A stretch of DNA of 64,000 nt from NCBI RefSeq assembly GCF_027213785.1, contig NZ_JAPWGO010000010.1, forward strand, positions 1-64,000. Direction: 5' to 3'. Positions within the stretch are counted from its first letter, which is position 1; each line of letters starts with the position of its first letter. The notes beneath the pieces were generated by a model. It worked only from the letters and a program-made list of their open reading frames with translations. It made no database searches and was not told the DNA's origin. The position numbers and the translations under genes were made by a program. This DNA comes from Limimaricola sp. G21655-S1. GTDB lineage: Bacteria > Pseudomonadota > Alphaproteobacteria > Rhodobacterales > Rhodobacteraceae. Below, one piece after another: positions 1 through 8,351 of the stretch.

Positions 1-94
1 CCCCACGGAGCTGCTGCGCCACACCCCGCCCCCGCCCCCCGCCGAGACGGGGGCGCTGCCCGCCCAAGGCGGCGGCGCGGAGCGGCATAGAAAC

Positions 95-127
95 GGGGCC
101 CGGCGCGGTGACGCGCCGGCCCCTTTC
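95..127 (+). terminator. Probable terminator of a gene lying left of the window
   Basis: A GC-rich hairpin (left arm 95-107, right arm 112-123, one bulged C) is followed by TTTC. Its place just before mtgA suggests it ends transcription of an upstream plus-strand gene whose end is at or before the window edge. I could not assign a reading frame to bases 1-90. Confidence 0.4.
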
Positions 128-180
128 GCATGGGCGAGCTTCGGCTTGACCCGGCCCCGGCGGGCAGGGTCTATGGCGGC

Positions 181-951
181 ATGGCCAAGCCCGTGAACAC
201 CTCGAAAACCGGCCCCGCGGCCCGTCGCAGCCGAAAGGGCGCCCGCGGGCGCGGCACCTCGTCCGACCCTGCGGAGCGCGGATCGGCGGCGCGGCGCGTC
301 CTTCACGTGGCGCTCTGGATCGGCGTGGCGCTGATCGGCCTTGCCGGGGTGCTGGTCCTGCTGTTCTCGACCCTCAACCCGCCGACCACCCCCTACATGA
401 TGTCCGAGCGCGCCCGGCTGGGCGAGATCGCCCATGACTGGGTGCCGATGGAGGAGATCGCCCCGGTGATGGCTCGCGCCGCCGTCGCGGCCGAGGACGC
501 GAATTTCTGCCTGCATTGGGGGCTCGATCTCAAGGCGATCCGCATCGCGATGGCCTCTGGCGGCAATCGCGGCGCCTCGACAATCAGCCAGCAGGTGGTG
601 AAGAACGTCTATCTCTGGCAGGGGCGCAGCTGGTTTCGCAAGGCGCTCGAGGCGGGCATGACGCCCGCGGTCGAGGCGGTCTGGACCAAGCGGCGAATTC
701 TCGAGGTCTATCTCAACGTCGCCGAGTTCGACGAGGGCGTGTTCGGCATCGGCCGCGCCGCGCCGCATTACTTCGGCGTTGCGGCGGCCGATCTGACGGA
801 TGTGCAGGCCGCGCGCCTTGCCGCGATCCTGCCCGACCCCAAGGGGCGCTCGGCCGCGAACCCCTCCGATTTCGTGCGCCGCCGCGCCGCCGCGATCCTC
901 GACGGCGCCGCAACGATCCGCCGCGACGGGCGAGACGACTGCTTCGAGTGA
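181..951 (+). CDS. mtgA: Monofunctional biosynthetic peptidoglycan transglycosylase
   Basis: Inner-membrane glycosyltransferase (GT51) that polymerises lipid II into glycan strands. At 256 aa it has the usual MtgA length. A basic N-terminus is followed by one membrane segment at about residues 42-64. The GT51 motif with catalytic Glu (E105-D106-x-x-F) and the motif GASTISQQ (131-138) are present, and there is no transpeptidase domain. I chose the ATG at 181; an in-frame ATG at 130 would begin right after a terminator-like hairpin and adds a sequence not typical of MtgA. The next gene is fzlA, so two envelope/division functions sit side by side. Confidence 0.92.
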   Translation: MAKPVNTSKTGPAARRSRKGARGRGTSSDPAERGSAARRVLHVALWIGVALIGLAGVLVLLFSTLNPPTTPYMMSERARLGEIAHDWVPMEEIAPVMARAAVAAEDANFCLHWGLDLKAIRIAMASGGNRGASTISQQVVKNVYLWQGRSWFRKALEAGMTPAVEAVWTKRRILEVYLNVAEFDEGVFGIGRAAPHYFGVAAADLTDVQAARLAAILPDPKGRSAANPSDFVRRRAAAILDGAATIRRDGRDDCFE

Positions 952-997
952 CGCGCGCGGGATTGAAGCGGCGCCGCGCTTGCGGCAGATAGGGGGC

Positions 998-1684
998 ATG
1001 CAGAACAGCCGTCCCGCCACACACCGCCTCTATCATTTCCCGCTCTCGCCGTTCTCGCGGAAGGTGAGGCTCTCGCTCGCCGAGAAACGCATCGAGGTGG
1101 AGCTGGTCGAAGAGCGCTACTGGGAGCAGGATCCCGAATTCATGCGCCGCAACCCGGCCGGCAAGGTGCCCGTGCTCAAGCTGGGCAACCGCATGATGTC
1201 GGAAAGCACCGCGATCTGCGAATATCTCGAAGAGGTGCAGCCCGATCCGCCGCTGCTGCCGCAATCGGTGGATGCGCGCTACGAGGTGCGCCGGCTCGTC
1301 GGCTGGTTCGACGACAAGTTCAACCGCGAGGTGACCTCGAAGCTCTTGGGCGAGCGCGTCTTCAAGAAGGTCATGGGCGGCGGCTATCCCGACAGCTCCA
1401 ACGTCAAGGCCGGCGCGCGGGCGATCAAGTATCACCTCGACTACATGGCGTGGCTCCTGGATCAGCGCCGCTGGCTCGCGGGCAACGAACTCAGCCTCGC
1501 CGATTTCGCCGCTGCCGCGCATCTGTCCTGCCTCGACTACATCTCGGACGTGGACTGGAACCGCTCCGAGACGGTCAAGGACTGGTACGCCAAGATCAAG
1601 TCGCGCCCGGCCTTCCGCTCGCTTCTGGCCGATCAGCTGCCGGGCTTTCCGCAGCCCGCGCATTACGCCGATCTCGATTTCTGA
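998..1684 (+). CDS. fzlA: FtsZ-binding GST-fold division protein FzlA
   Basis: A 228-aa glutathione S-transferase fold protein with an N-terminal thioredoxin-like half (PLSPFSRKVRLSLAEK, about 15-30) and an all-helical C-terminal half. The end, HYADLDF, together with the PLSPFSRKVRL and VTSKLL regions matches my memory of FzlA of Caulobacter and other alphaproteobacteria. FzlA binds FtsZ filaments and is needed for constriction; it is not a detoxifying enzyme. The start follows the mtgA stop by 46 bases. The alternative is a generic GST-family protein, but the conserved C-terminal tail favours FzlA. Confidence 0.8.
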   Translation: MQNSRPATHRLYHFPLSPFSRKVRLSLAEKRIEVELVEERYWEQDPEFMRRNPAGKVPVLKLGNRMMSESTAICEYLEEVQPDPPLLPQSVDARYEVRRLVGWFDDKFNREVTSKLLGERVFKKVMGGGYPDSSNVKAGARAIKYHLDYMAWLLDQRRWLAGNELSLADFAAAAHLSCLDYISDVDWNRSETVKDWYAKIKSRPAFRSLLADQLPGFPQPAHYADLDF

Positions 1685-1713
1685 GGCCGCGCGCTTGGGG
1701 CCGGCGGCCCGAA

Positions 1714-1740
1714 TGCGTATTTGGTGAAAGATGAACCAGG
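1714..1740 (+). repeat. Dispersed intergenic motif, copy 1
   Basis: This is a copy of the motif TGCGTATTTG-x-x-GAAAGATGAA found at five other places in the window. Here its ATG is the start codon of queG, so the motif also supplies the purine-rich stretch in front of that start. Confidence 0.6.
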
Positions 1741-2795
1741 GGGCCGCCCTCAAGACCCGGCTGCGCGAGGCCGCGCTCGGCGAGGGATTCGCCGAGATGG
1801 GAATCTGTCGCCCCGACGCCATCCCGGAGGCCGCCGGACGGCTCGCCACCTATGTCGGCGAGGGACGTCATGGCCAGATGGGCTGGATGGAGGAGCGCAT
1901 GGGCTGGCGCGGCAACCCCGCCGCGCTCTGGCCCGAGGCGCGCTCGGTGATCATGCTCGCCGAAGCCTATACGCCGCGCCACGACCCGCTGGAGGTGCTG
2001 GAACAGCGCGACCGCGCCGCGATCAGCGTCTATGCCCATGGCCGCGACTACCACGACCTCGTCAAGAAGCGGCTGAAGCGGGTCGGACGCTGGCTCTTGG
2101 AGCAATGTCCCGACGAACAGATCAAGGTCTTCGTCGACACCGCGCCGGTGATGGAAAAGCCGCTGGCGCAGGCCGCCGGCTTGGGCTGGCAGGGCAAGCA
2201 TACCAACCTCTTGGGCCGCTCGGTCGGCAACTGGGTCTTCCTCGGGGCGATCTTCACCACCGTGGAGTTGCCCGCCGATGCGCCCGCGGCCGAGAAATGC
2301 GGCTCCTGCACGCGCTGCCTCGATATCTGTCCGACGAATGCCTTTCCGGCACCGTTCCAGCTCGATGCGCGGCGCTGCATTTCCTACCTCACCATCGAGC
2401 ACAAGGGGCCGGTGCCAGAGGAATTCCGCGAGGCGCTGGGCAACCGCATCTATGGCTGCGACGACTGCCTCGCGGTCTGTCCGTGGAACAAGTTCGCGCG
2501 AGAGGCCACCGAGATGCGCTATTTCGGCAAGGTCGACGCGCCGCCGCTGGCCGATCTGGCCCGGCTCGATGACGCGGCCTTCCGCGAGATGTTCTCGGGC
2601 AGCCCGATCAAGCGGATCGGGCGCGACAGGTTCCTGCGCAACGTAGCCTATGCCATCGGCAATTCCGGCGATCCGAGCCTGCTGCCCGTGGCCCGCGATC
2701 TCGCGGCGGAGCCGGATCCGGTGCTGGCCGAGGCGGGTCAATGGGCCGTGAGGCGTCTGGATGGTAAGGTGGGCGGGGCTAGCTCTCTCCCCTGA
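1731..2795 (+). CDS. queG: Epoxyqueuosine reductase
   Basis: Carries out the last step of queuosine synthesis, reducing epoxyqueuosine to queuosine in tRNA with cobalamin and two [4Fe-4S] clusters. The protein is 354 aa, the family's common length. The catalytic Asp is in VDTAP (D136). Cluster cysteines are seen as C190-x2-C193-x2-C196-x3-C200-P and C243-x2-C246-x3-C250-P, with C216 between them. A HEAT-like C-terminal part follows. The start codon lies inside a dispersed motif, 46 bases after fzlA, so the two genes could be co-transcribed. Confidence 0.95.
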   Translation: MNQGAALKTRLREAALGEGFAEMGICRPDAIPEAAGRLATYVGEGRHGQMGWMEERMGWRGNPAALWPEARSVIMLAEAYTPRHDPLEVLEQRDRAAISVYAHGRDYHDLVKKRLKRVGRWLLEQCPDEQIKVFVDTAPVMEKPLAQAAGLGWQGKHTNLLGRSVGNWVFLGAIFTTVELPADAPAAEKCGSCTRCLDICPTNAFPAPFQLDARRCISYLTIEHKGPVPEEFREALGNRIYGCDDCLAVCPWNKFAREATEMRYFGKVDAPPLADLARLDDAAFREMFSGSPIKRIGRDRFLRNVAYAIGNSGDPSLLPVARDLAAEPDPVLAEAGQWAVRRLDGKVGGASSLP

Positions 2796-2816
2796 CAATC
2801 AGGAGAGGAGATCGAG

Positions 2817-4019
2817 ATGAGAACGCTATCCCCGATCGTGCTGGCGGCGCTGCTGCCCGGCGCGGCCTTCGCCGAACAGCACACCGAGGCCAAGCCGGTC
2901 GATCGCGGCCCGCCCAACGCCGAATACGAGCCTGCCTTTCCCGAGCAGGAGATGGCGCCGCAGATGGAGGCGACCGAGGTTGCCATCGAGACATTCGCCG
3001 AGAACCTCGAGCGCCCCTGGGGCATCGCGCCGCTGCCCGATGGCAGCTATCTCGTCACCGAGCGGCCGGGCCGGCTGCGCCATGTCTCCGCCCAAGGCGA
3101 GGTGCACGAGCCGATCTCCGGCCTGCCCGAGATCGACGCGCGCGAGCAGGGCGGCCTGCTGGACGTGACGCTCTCTCCCGATTTCGGCTCCGACCGCATG
3201 GTCTATTTCACCTATGCCAAGCCCGTCGATGGCGGCGTCGCCACGGCGGCCGCGCGCGGCACGCTGAGCGAGGACATGACCGCGCTGGAGAATGTCGAGG
3301 ACATCTTCGTGCAGGGCCCGCCCTCTGACGCGCCGATGCATTACGGCTCGCGCATCACCTTCGACGGCGACGGCCATGTCTTCATCACCACCGGCGAGCA
3401 TTTCACCGACGCGTACCGCAAGATGGCGCAGGAACTCGACAACACCTATGGCAAGGTGGTGCGGCTCAACCCCGACGGTTCGGTGCCCGAGGACAACCCC
3501 TTCGTGGGGCAGGAGGGCGAGGACGCGATCTGGTCCTACGGCCATCGCAACATCCAGGGCGCGGCGATCCAGCCCGCGACCGGCGACTACTGGACCATCG
3601 AGCACGGTCCGGCGGGTGGCGACGAGTTGAACCGCCCCGAGGCGGGCAAGAACTACGGCTGGCCAGAGGTGAGCTACGGCATCCGCTATGACGGCGCCCC
3701 GATCGGCACGGGCGAGCCGCGCGCCGAGGGCATGGAGGAGCCGGTCTATTACTGGGATCCGGTGATCGCGCCGGGCGGCATGGCCTTCTACGAGGGCGAC
3801 GCCTTCGAGGGCTGGGAGGGCGACCTGATCATCGCTTCGCTCTCACCCGGCGAGGTCGTGCGGCTCGACCTCGACGAAGAGGGCCTCGTGGTCGGCGAGG
3901 AGGCGCTGGCGGGCGGCAACGGCCGGGTGCGCGACGTCGAGATCGCCGCGGACGGCACGGTGCTGTTCCTGATCGACAGCGAGGCGGGTGCGATCCTGCG
4001 CATGTCGCCGAAATCCTGA
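2817..4019 (+). CDS. Secreted PQQ-dependent aldose sugar dehydrogenase family protein
   Basis: A 400-aa member of the soluble glucose/sorbosone dehydrogenase six-bladed beta-propeller family. A signal peptide covers about residues 1-19 (cut after AAFA), a Glu/Pro-rich spacer follows, and the propeller runs from about 50 to 395. Family hallmarks include RPWGIAPLPDG, EQGGLLDVTLSPDFG, YGSRITFDGDGHVFITTGE and a GHRNIQGAA motif. It would oxidise aldoses in the periplasm using PQQ and pass electrons to the respiratory chain. An AGGAG-type ribosome site sits before the ATG. No PQQ synthesis genes lie in the window, so the cofactor supply is unknown. Confidence 0.85.
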   Translation: MRTLSPIVLAALLPGAAFAEQHTEAKPVDRGPPNAEYEPAFPEQEMAPQMEATEVAIETFAENLERPWGIAPLPDGSYLVTERPGRLRHVSAQGEVHEPISGLPEIDAREQGGLLDVTLSPDFGSDRMVYFTYAKPVDGGVATAAARGTLSEDMTALENVEDIFVQGPPSDAPMHYGSRITFDGDGHVFITTGEHFTDAYRKMAQELDNTYGKVVRLNPDGSVPEDNPFVGQEGEDAIWSYGHRNIQGAAIQPATGDYWTIEHGPAGGDELNRPEAGKNYGWPEVSYGIRYDGAPIGTGEPRAEGMEEPVYYWDPVIAPGGMAFYEGDAFEGWEGDLIIASLSPGEVVRLDLDEEGLVVGEEALAGGNGRVRDVEIAADGTVLFLIDSEAGAILRMSPKS

Positions 4020-4147
4020 CACGCGGCCGTATCCCGGTCTGCGTCGGCAAATGGCTCCGGCCCGGGGGCCCGATCGAAAGATGCAGACCGAATCGCGCCG
4101 ATCGGTTAGGTTGCAGACCCGCGATATCCCCAAGGGAGGACATATCG

Positions 4148-4333
4148 ATGACCAAGCACGTGATCGACAAGCCCAAGGACCGCTCCGATATCAAAGCCCG
4201 CGAATACATGCGGCTCGAGCGCGAGGAGGGCCCGCACCGCGCGGTACGACGGCTCCACGCCCGCAGCCTCGGCGCCCGTGGCGCCACCCGGCTGCGCCAG
4301 TTCCTGCGCATCGAGCGCGGTCACGAAGCCTGA
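4148..4333 (+). CDS. Small basic protein of unknown function, 61 aa
   Basis: I do not recognise this protein. It has a strong ribosome site (AAGGGAGG, 8 bases before ATG) and is charged throughout, with many Arg and Lys residues and a possible short helix around residues 15-35. There is no signal peptide or membrane segment. It stands alone between the sugar dehydrogenase and the EamA permease. The good start signal is the main reason to call it real. Confidence 0.6.
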   Translation: MTKHVIDKPKDRSDIKAREYMRLEREEGPHRAVRRLHARSLGARGATRLRQFLRIERGHEA

Positions 4334-4344
4334 GGACAACCGGC

Positions 4345-4362
4345 CGGGGGGTGAGACCCCCT
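4345..4362. terminator. Hairpin after the 61-aa gene
   Basis: GGGGG-TGAGA-CCCCC lies just past the small gene's stop codon. There is no T-run, so it is a weak terminator candidate. Confidence 0.3.
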
Positions 4363-4457
4363 CGGTCGCATGAGAGATCCGGCCGGTAGCGCCAAGCCGC
4401 TGCCGGCCGCTTGCTCTTGCCGCGCGCGGGGCTAGGGTCGGGGCGAAAGGATCCCTC

Positions 4458-5441
4458 ATGCCCCGCCCCGAAACGCCCGCCATCTCCACGGCGCCCGCCG
4501 CGCCGCGACCGGCTCCGGTCCAGCAGCCGATGCGCGGTATCCTGTTCAAGACCGCCTCGGTCTGCGTCTTCGTCGCCATGGCCGCGATCATCAAGGCAAC
4601 CTCGAACGACGTGCCGCCGGGCGAGGCGGTGTTCTTTCGCTCCTTCTTCGCGCTTCCCGTGATCATCGTCTGGCTGCTGTGGCGCGGCGAGTTGCGCCAC
4701 GGGCTCGAGACCCCCAACCCGATGGGTCATCTGTGGCGCGGCGTCGTCGGCACCGCCGCGATGGGGCTGGGCTTCACCGCGCTGGGGCTGCTGCCCTTTC
4801 CCGAGGTGACGGCGATCGGCTACGCGGCACCGCTGATGGTGGTGATCCTCGCCGCGATGTTTCTGGGCGAGGAAGTGCGGCTGTTCCGGCTCTCGGCGGT
4901 GGGGGCGGGGCTCGCGGGGGTGCTGATCGTGATGTCGCCCCGGCTTTCGGTCACCTCGGACCCGCTCAGCCTCGCCGAGACGCTGGGCGCGGTGGTGGCG
5001 CTGGGCGGCGCGCTCTGCGCGGCGCTGGCGCAGGTCTTCGTGCGCAAGCTCACCCGGACCGAGGGCACGGCGGCGATCGTGTTCTGGTTCTCGACCACGG
5101 CGAGCCTCCTGGCGCTCCTGACCCTTCCCTTCGGCTGGGTACTGCCCGGGGCGGGCACATTCGCGCTGCTGATCCTGGCCGGGCTGCTGGGCGGGGTGGG
5201 GCAGATCCTGCTCACCTCCAGCTACCGCTACGCCGACGCCTCGCTGATCGCGCCGTTCGAATACGCCTCGATGCTGCTGGCGCTGGGCGTCGGCTATTTC
5301 CTGTTCGACGAGGTGCCGACCTGGACGATGATGCTGGGCGCGGCGATCATCGTCGCGGCGGGCATCGCGATCATCTGGCGCGAACGCAAGCTCGGGCTGG
5401 AGCGTGGTCGCGGTCGCCGCGCGATGAGCCCGAACGGCTAG
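4458..5441 (+). CDS. EamA/DMT-family permease
   Basis: A 327-aa inner-membrane protein with about ten hydrophobic segments in two EamA repeats (about 30-160 and 175-310). The N-terminal 25 residues are Pro/Ala-rich and cytoplasmic. Residues such as FFRSFFALP and LGEEVRLFR are typical of S-adenosylmethionine or amino-acid exporters of the drug/metabolite transporter group, but the substrate cannot be read from sequence. The DUF1294 gene begins nine bases after its stop, so the two probably share a transcript. Confidence 0.85.
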   Translation: MPRPETPAISTAPAAPRPAPVQQPMRGILFKTASVCVFVAMAAIIKATSNDVPPGEAVFFRSFFALPVIIVWLLWRGELRHGLETPNPMGHLWRGVVGTAAMGLGFTALGLLPFPEVTAIGYAAPLMVVILAAMFLGEEVRLFRLSAVGAGLAGVLIVMSPRLSVTSDPLSLAETLGAVVALGGALCAALAQVFVRKLTRTEGTAAIVFWFSTTASLLALLTLPFGWVLPGAGTFALLILAGLLGGVGQILLTSSYRYADASLIAPFEYASMLLALGVGYFLFDEVPTWTMMLGAAIIVAAGIAIIWRERKLGLERGRGRRAMSPNG

Positions 5442-5450
5442 GGCGGGATC

Positions 5451-5909
5451 ATGGCGCTACACGAGACGACGGGCACGGAGTGGATCGCGGGCGCGCTCGG
5501 ATTGGCCGCCCTGTTGGCGCTGATGAACCTTGCAGGCTTCGCCGCCATGGCACAGGACAAGCGGCGCGCCGAACGCAGGCTGTGGCGCTGGCCCGAGCGG
5601 CGGCTGTTGCGGATCGCCTTCTGGGGTGGCGGTCTGGGCACGGTGCTGGCGCAGCGCTACCTGCGCCACAAGACGCGCAAGCAGCCCTTCGCGCGGCATT
5701 TGAAGATGATCGTCTGGACGCAGGCGGTGCTGGTGCTGGCGCTCACCCTCGCGCTGGCGAGCCAGGCGCATCTGCGCCTTCAGGCCAAGCAGGCGCTCGG
5801 TGCCGTCGCCATGGCGGTGGCGGGTGCCGCCGAAGCCTGGCCCCGGGCGGAGCCGGCCGCGCCCGAACCCGCGCCGGGCAATGCGGTGAAGATCAACCGC
5901 GGCCTGTGA
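5451..5909 (+). CDS. DUF1294 membrane protein
   Basis: A 152-aa protein with a membrane segment near residues 14-32, then the DUF1294 signature: D-K-x-x-A (about 36-40), R-x-P-E-R-x-L-L-R-I-A-F, a GGG turn, and RHKTRKQPF near 79-87, followed by a second membrane helix. The tail is Ala/Pro-rich. The function of the family is unknown. It follows the EamA permease by nine bases. Confidence 0.8.
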   Translation: MALHETTGTEWIAGALGLAALLALMNLAGFAAMAQDKRRAERRLWRWPERRLLRIAFWGGGLGTVLAQRYLRHKTRKQPFARHLKMIVWTQAVLVLALTLALASQAHLRLQAKQALGAVAMAVAGAAEAWPRAEPAAPEPAPGNAVKINRGL

Positions 5910-5919
5910 GGGCAACGCA

Positions 5920-5950
5920 AAAGGGGCGGCGCCTTGCGGCACCGCCCCTG
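5920..5950 (-). terminator. Rho-independent terminator of ilvE
   Basis: Read on the minus strand, a 12-bp GC-rich stem with one G-U pair and a short loop is followed by TTTT. It lies just past the ilvE stop and between two convergent genes. Confidence 0.75.
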
Positions 5951-5972
5951 CTATCTTCGCCTGCGGTCCGGT

Positions 5973-6842
5973 TCAGGCGCGGACGAGCTTCTCGTAGCTC
6001 TCGGCCACGTCGCGGGTCAGCGCGCCGACCTCGAAATTGTAGTCGCCGATCTGCCCCACCGGGGTGACCTCGGCCGCGGTGCCGGTGAGCCAGCACTGCT
6101 CGAAGCCCTCGAGCTCCTCGGGCATGATGTGCCGCTCATGCACGGTGATGCCCTTCTCCTTCAGCATCGAGATCACGGTCTGGCGGGTGATGCCGTTCAG
6201 GAAGCAGTCGGCCAGCGGCGTGTGGACCTCGCCATCCTTCACGAAGAACATGTTGGCGCCCGTGGCCTCGGCCACGTAGCCGCGATAGTCGAACATCAGC
6301 GCGTCCGAGCAGCCCTTGGCCTCGGCGGCATGCTTGGACATGGTGCAGATCATGTAGAGACCGGCCGCCTTGGCCTGGCTCGGCGCGGTTTCGGGGCTCG
6401 GGCGCTTCCACTTGGCGATGTCGAGCTTGGCGCCCTTCATCTTGGCGTCGCCGTAATAGCTGCCCCATTCCCAGGCCGCGATCGCCATGCGGACCGGGTT
6501 GCGCAAGCTCGCCACGCCCATGTCGGGACCCGCGCCGCGCCAAGCCAGCGCCCGCACATAGGCGTTGGACCAGCCATTGGCCTCGAGCACCGCGTATTTC
6601 GCCGCCTCGATTTCCTCGACCGAATAGGGGATCTCGAAATCCAGAAGCTCGGCCGATTTGCGCAGCCGCTGCGAATGCTCGACCCCCTTGAAGATCTTGC
6701 CGTCATAGCAGCGCTCGCCCTCGAACACCGAAGAGGCGTAGTGCAGCGCGTGGGTCAGGATGTGCACATTCGCGTCGCGCCATTCCACAAGCTGGCCGTC
6801 GAGCCAGATCTTCCCGTCGCGATCGTCGTAGCCGCCCGCCAT
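5973..6842 (-). CDS. ilvE: Branched-chain amino acid aminotransferase
   Basis: A 289-aa class IV PLP aminotransferase that makes Val, Leu and Ile from their 2-oxo acids with glutamate. The PLP lysine is K158 (SQAKAAGLYM). The GYVAEATGANMFF region that holds the phosphate side and the ITRQTVISML and GTAAEVTPV motifs are intact. I chose the ATG at 6842 because GGGAGG sits eight bases upstream; an earlier in-frame ATG at 6884 lacks such a site. It is divergent from petP-petR. Confidence 0.95.
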   Translation of the reverse strand: MAGGYDDRDGKIWLDGQLVEWRDANVHILTHALHYASSVFEGERCYDGKIFKGVEHSQRLRKSAELLDFEIPYSVEEIEAAKYAVLEANGWSNAYVRALAWRGAGPDMGVASLRNPVRMAIAAWEWGSYYGDAKMKGAKLDIAKWKRPSPETAPSQAKAAGLYMICTMSKHAAEAKGCSDALMFDYRGYVAEATGANMFFVKDGEVHTPLADCFLNGITRQTVISMLKEKGITVHERHIMPEELEGFEQCWLTGTAAEVTPVGQIGDYNFEVGALTRDVAESYEKLVRA

Positions 6843-6998
6843 GGCGTGCCTCCCTGTCAAGATGTCGCGCGCGAATTCGGCCATCCGGGACCGAAAATTG
6901 CGCCCTATGGGGCAGATCGCTACCGCTTCGCCCTTGGAATGTCAACAAGGCTGACGTATTGTGACCCGAAGCCGAACGACCGAAGGGGACGAGACCGC

Positions 6999-7508
6999 AT
7001 GGCCGAGGCACCGGCGCCGCAGGGGGGATCGAGCCTTCTCTTCCTGACCGACGAACAACTCAGGAAGGGCATCGAGGCGATGTTCTTCGCCTATCGCGGC
7101 TTCACCGCCGATCCCGACCGCATCCTCGAGGGGCGGGAGATGGGCCGCGCCCATCACCGGGCGATCCATTTCATCCACCGCTCTCCCGGCACCACCGTGT
7201 CGAACCTGATGGCGCTTCTGGGCGTGACCAAGCAGTCGCTGAACCGGGTGCTGCGGGCGCTGATCGCGGCGGGACTGGTCGAGGCGCGGGTCGGGCGGCG
7301 CGACCGGCGCGAAAGGCATCTCTACCTGACGCGCGAAGGCGCGGCGCTGGAGCGCGAGCTCTCGGATGCCCAGCGCGAGCGGATGCGCGCTGCCTACCGC
7401 ACCGCCGGCCCCGTGGCGGTGGCGGGTTTCCGGCAGGTGCTGGAGGCGATGATGGACGAGGAAAGCCGGCGCCAATACGAGGCGCTGGCGGGAAGGGGTG
7501 GCCAATGA
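6999..7508 (+). CDS. petP: MarR-family regulator, PetP-like
   Basis: A 169-aa MarR protein with a winged helix at about residues 60-125 (TVSNLMALLGVTKQSLNRVL as the helix-turn-helix, then the RRDRRERHLYLT wing). Its stop overlaps the start of an OmpR-type response regulator by four bases (ATGA), the arrangement described for petP-petR of Rhodobacter capsulatus, where the pair is needed for cytochrome bc1/c2 synthesis. That role is carried over by homology and context. The start at 6999 has AAGGGG ten bases upstream. Confidence 0.7.
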   Translation: MAEAPAPQGGSSLLFLTDEQLRKGIEAMFFAYRGFTADPDRILEGREMGRAHHRAIHFIHRSPGTTVSNLMALLGVTKQSLNRVLRALIAAGLVEARVGRRDRRERHLYLTREGAALERELSDAQRERMRAAYRTAGPVAVAGFRQVLEAMMDEESRRQYEALAGRGGQ

Positions 7509-8206
7509 GCACCGAGCTCGCGCATCTGCTGGTGGTCGATGACGACGCGCGGCTGCGGGCGTTGTTGCAGAAGTTCCTTGCCCGGCACGGCTACCTTGTC
7601 ACCGGCGCCCGCGATGCGGGCCATGCCCGTCGCCTGCTCACCGGGCTCGATTTCGACCTGATCGTGCTCGACGTGATGATGCCCGGCGAGGACGGCATCT
7701 CGCTGTGCCGGGCGCTGCGCGAGGATTTGCCGGTGCCGATCCTGCTGCTGACCGCGCGCGGCGATACCGAGGATCGCATCATCGGGCTCGAAGCCGGGGC
7801 GGACGACTATCTCGCCAAGCCCTTCGATCCGAAGGAACTGCTGTTGCGGATCAACGCCGTGCTGCGCCGCCAGCCTGCGCCCGACCCGGTGCCGGAGCGG
7901 CCCGCGACGCTGGAGCTGGGCCCGGTGCGCTACGACGTGGCCCGTGGCGAGATGTGGGAGGGCGAAAGCCGGATCCGGCTCACGGCCACCGAATCGCAGC
8001 TCATGCGGATCTTTGCCGCGCGTCCGGGCGAAGCGGTGAGCCGGGCGCGGCTGGTCGAGGAGCTGGGCCGCGGCGGCGGCCAGAGCCAGGAGCGCGCGGT
8101 CGACGTGCAGATCACCCGGCTGCGGCGCAAGTTCGAGGCCGATCCGCGCCAGCCGCGCTACCTGCAGACTGTGCGCGGCGAAGGATACATGCTGGCGCCC
8201 GACTGA
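7505..8206 (+). CDS. petR: OmpR-family response regulator, PetR-like
   Basis: A 233-aa protein with a receiver domain (1-115; acidic pocket D12-D14, phosphoacceptor D56, T83, K105) and a C-terminal OmpR winged helix (about 135-230, ending in LQTVRGEGYML). No histidine kinase lies next to it; the partner overlapped by four bases is the MarR protein, as in petPR. In Rhodobacter these regulators sit next to petABC. Here the bc1 operon lies about 16 kb away. Confidence 0.72.
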   Translation: MSTELAHLLVVDDDARLRALLQKFLARHGYLVTGARDAGHARRLLTGLDFDLIVLDVMMPGEDGISLCRALREDLPVPILLLTARGDTEDRIIGLEAGADDYLAKPFDPKELLLRINAVLRRQPAPDPVPERPATLELGPVRYDVARGEMWEGESRIRLTATESQLMRIFAARPGEAVSRARLVEELGRGGGQSQERAVDVQITRLRRKFEADPRQPRYLQTVRGEGYMLAPD

Positions 8207-8218
8207 AGCGGCGGGATC

Positions 8219-8247
8219 TGCGTATTTCGGGAAAGATGAAGCAGGGG
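8219..8247 (+). repeat. Dispersed intergenic motif, copy 2
   Basis: TGCGTATTTCGGGAAAGATG plus a following AAGCAGGGG lies 13 bases after petR. It matches the copy at queG at almost every position. Confidence 0.6.
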
Positions 8248-8351
8248 CGTGCGGCCCCTTTGATCTCGTCCCCCGAGCCACACTCTGCCGCACGCGCGAC
8301 GGTGATCGCGATGCGCTTGCGCCCGCCCGTGATCTGCGCTTGCCTGCGGGG

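Noticed and set aside
1-90. Possible C-terminal coding end at the left edge
   Set aside because: No frame could be assigned; the Pro-rich frames are too short to judge.
713-1849. Long minus-strand open frame across mtgA and fzlA
   Set aside because: It lies opposite two well-supported genes, is rich in Arg, Ala and His as expected of antisense frames in GC-rich DNA, and has no domain or ribosome site.
5934-6998. Long 5' extension of the petP-like gene
   Set aside because: It runs antisense through ilvE. The MarR protein begins at 6999 with a suitable ribosome site.
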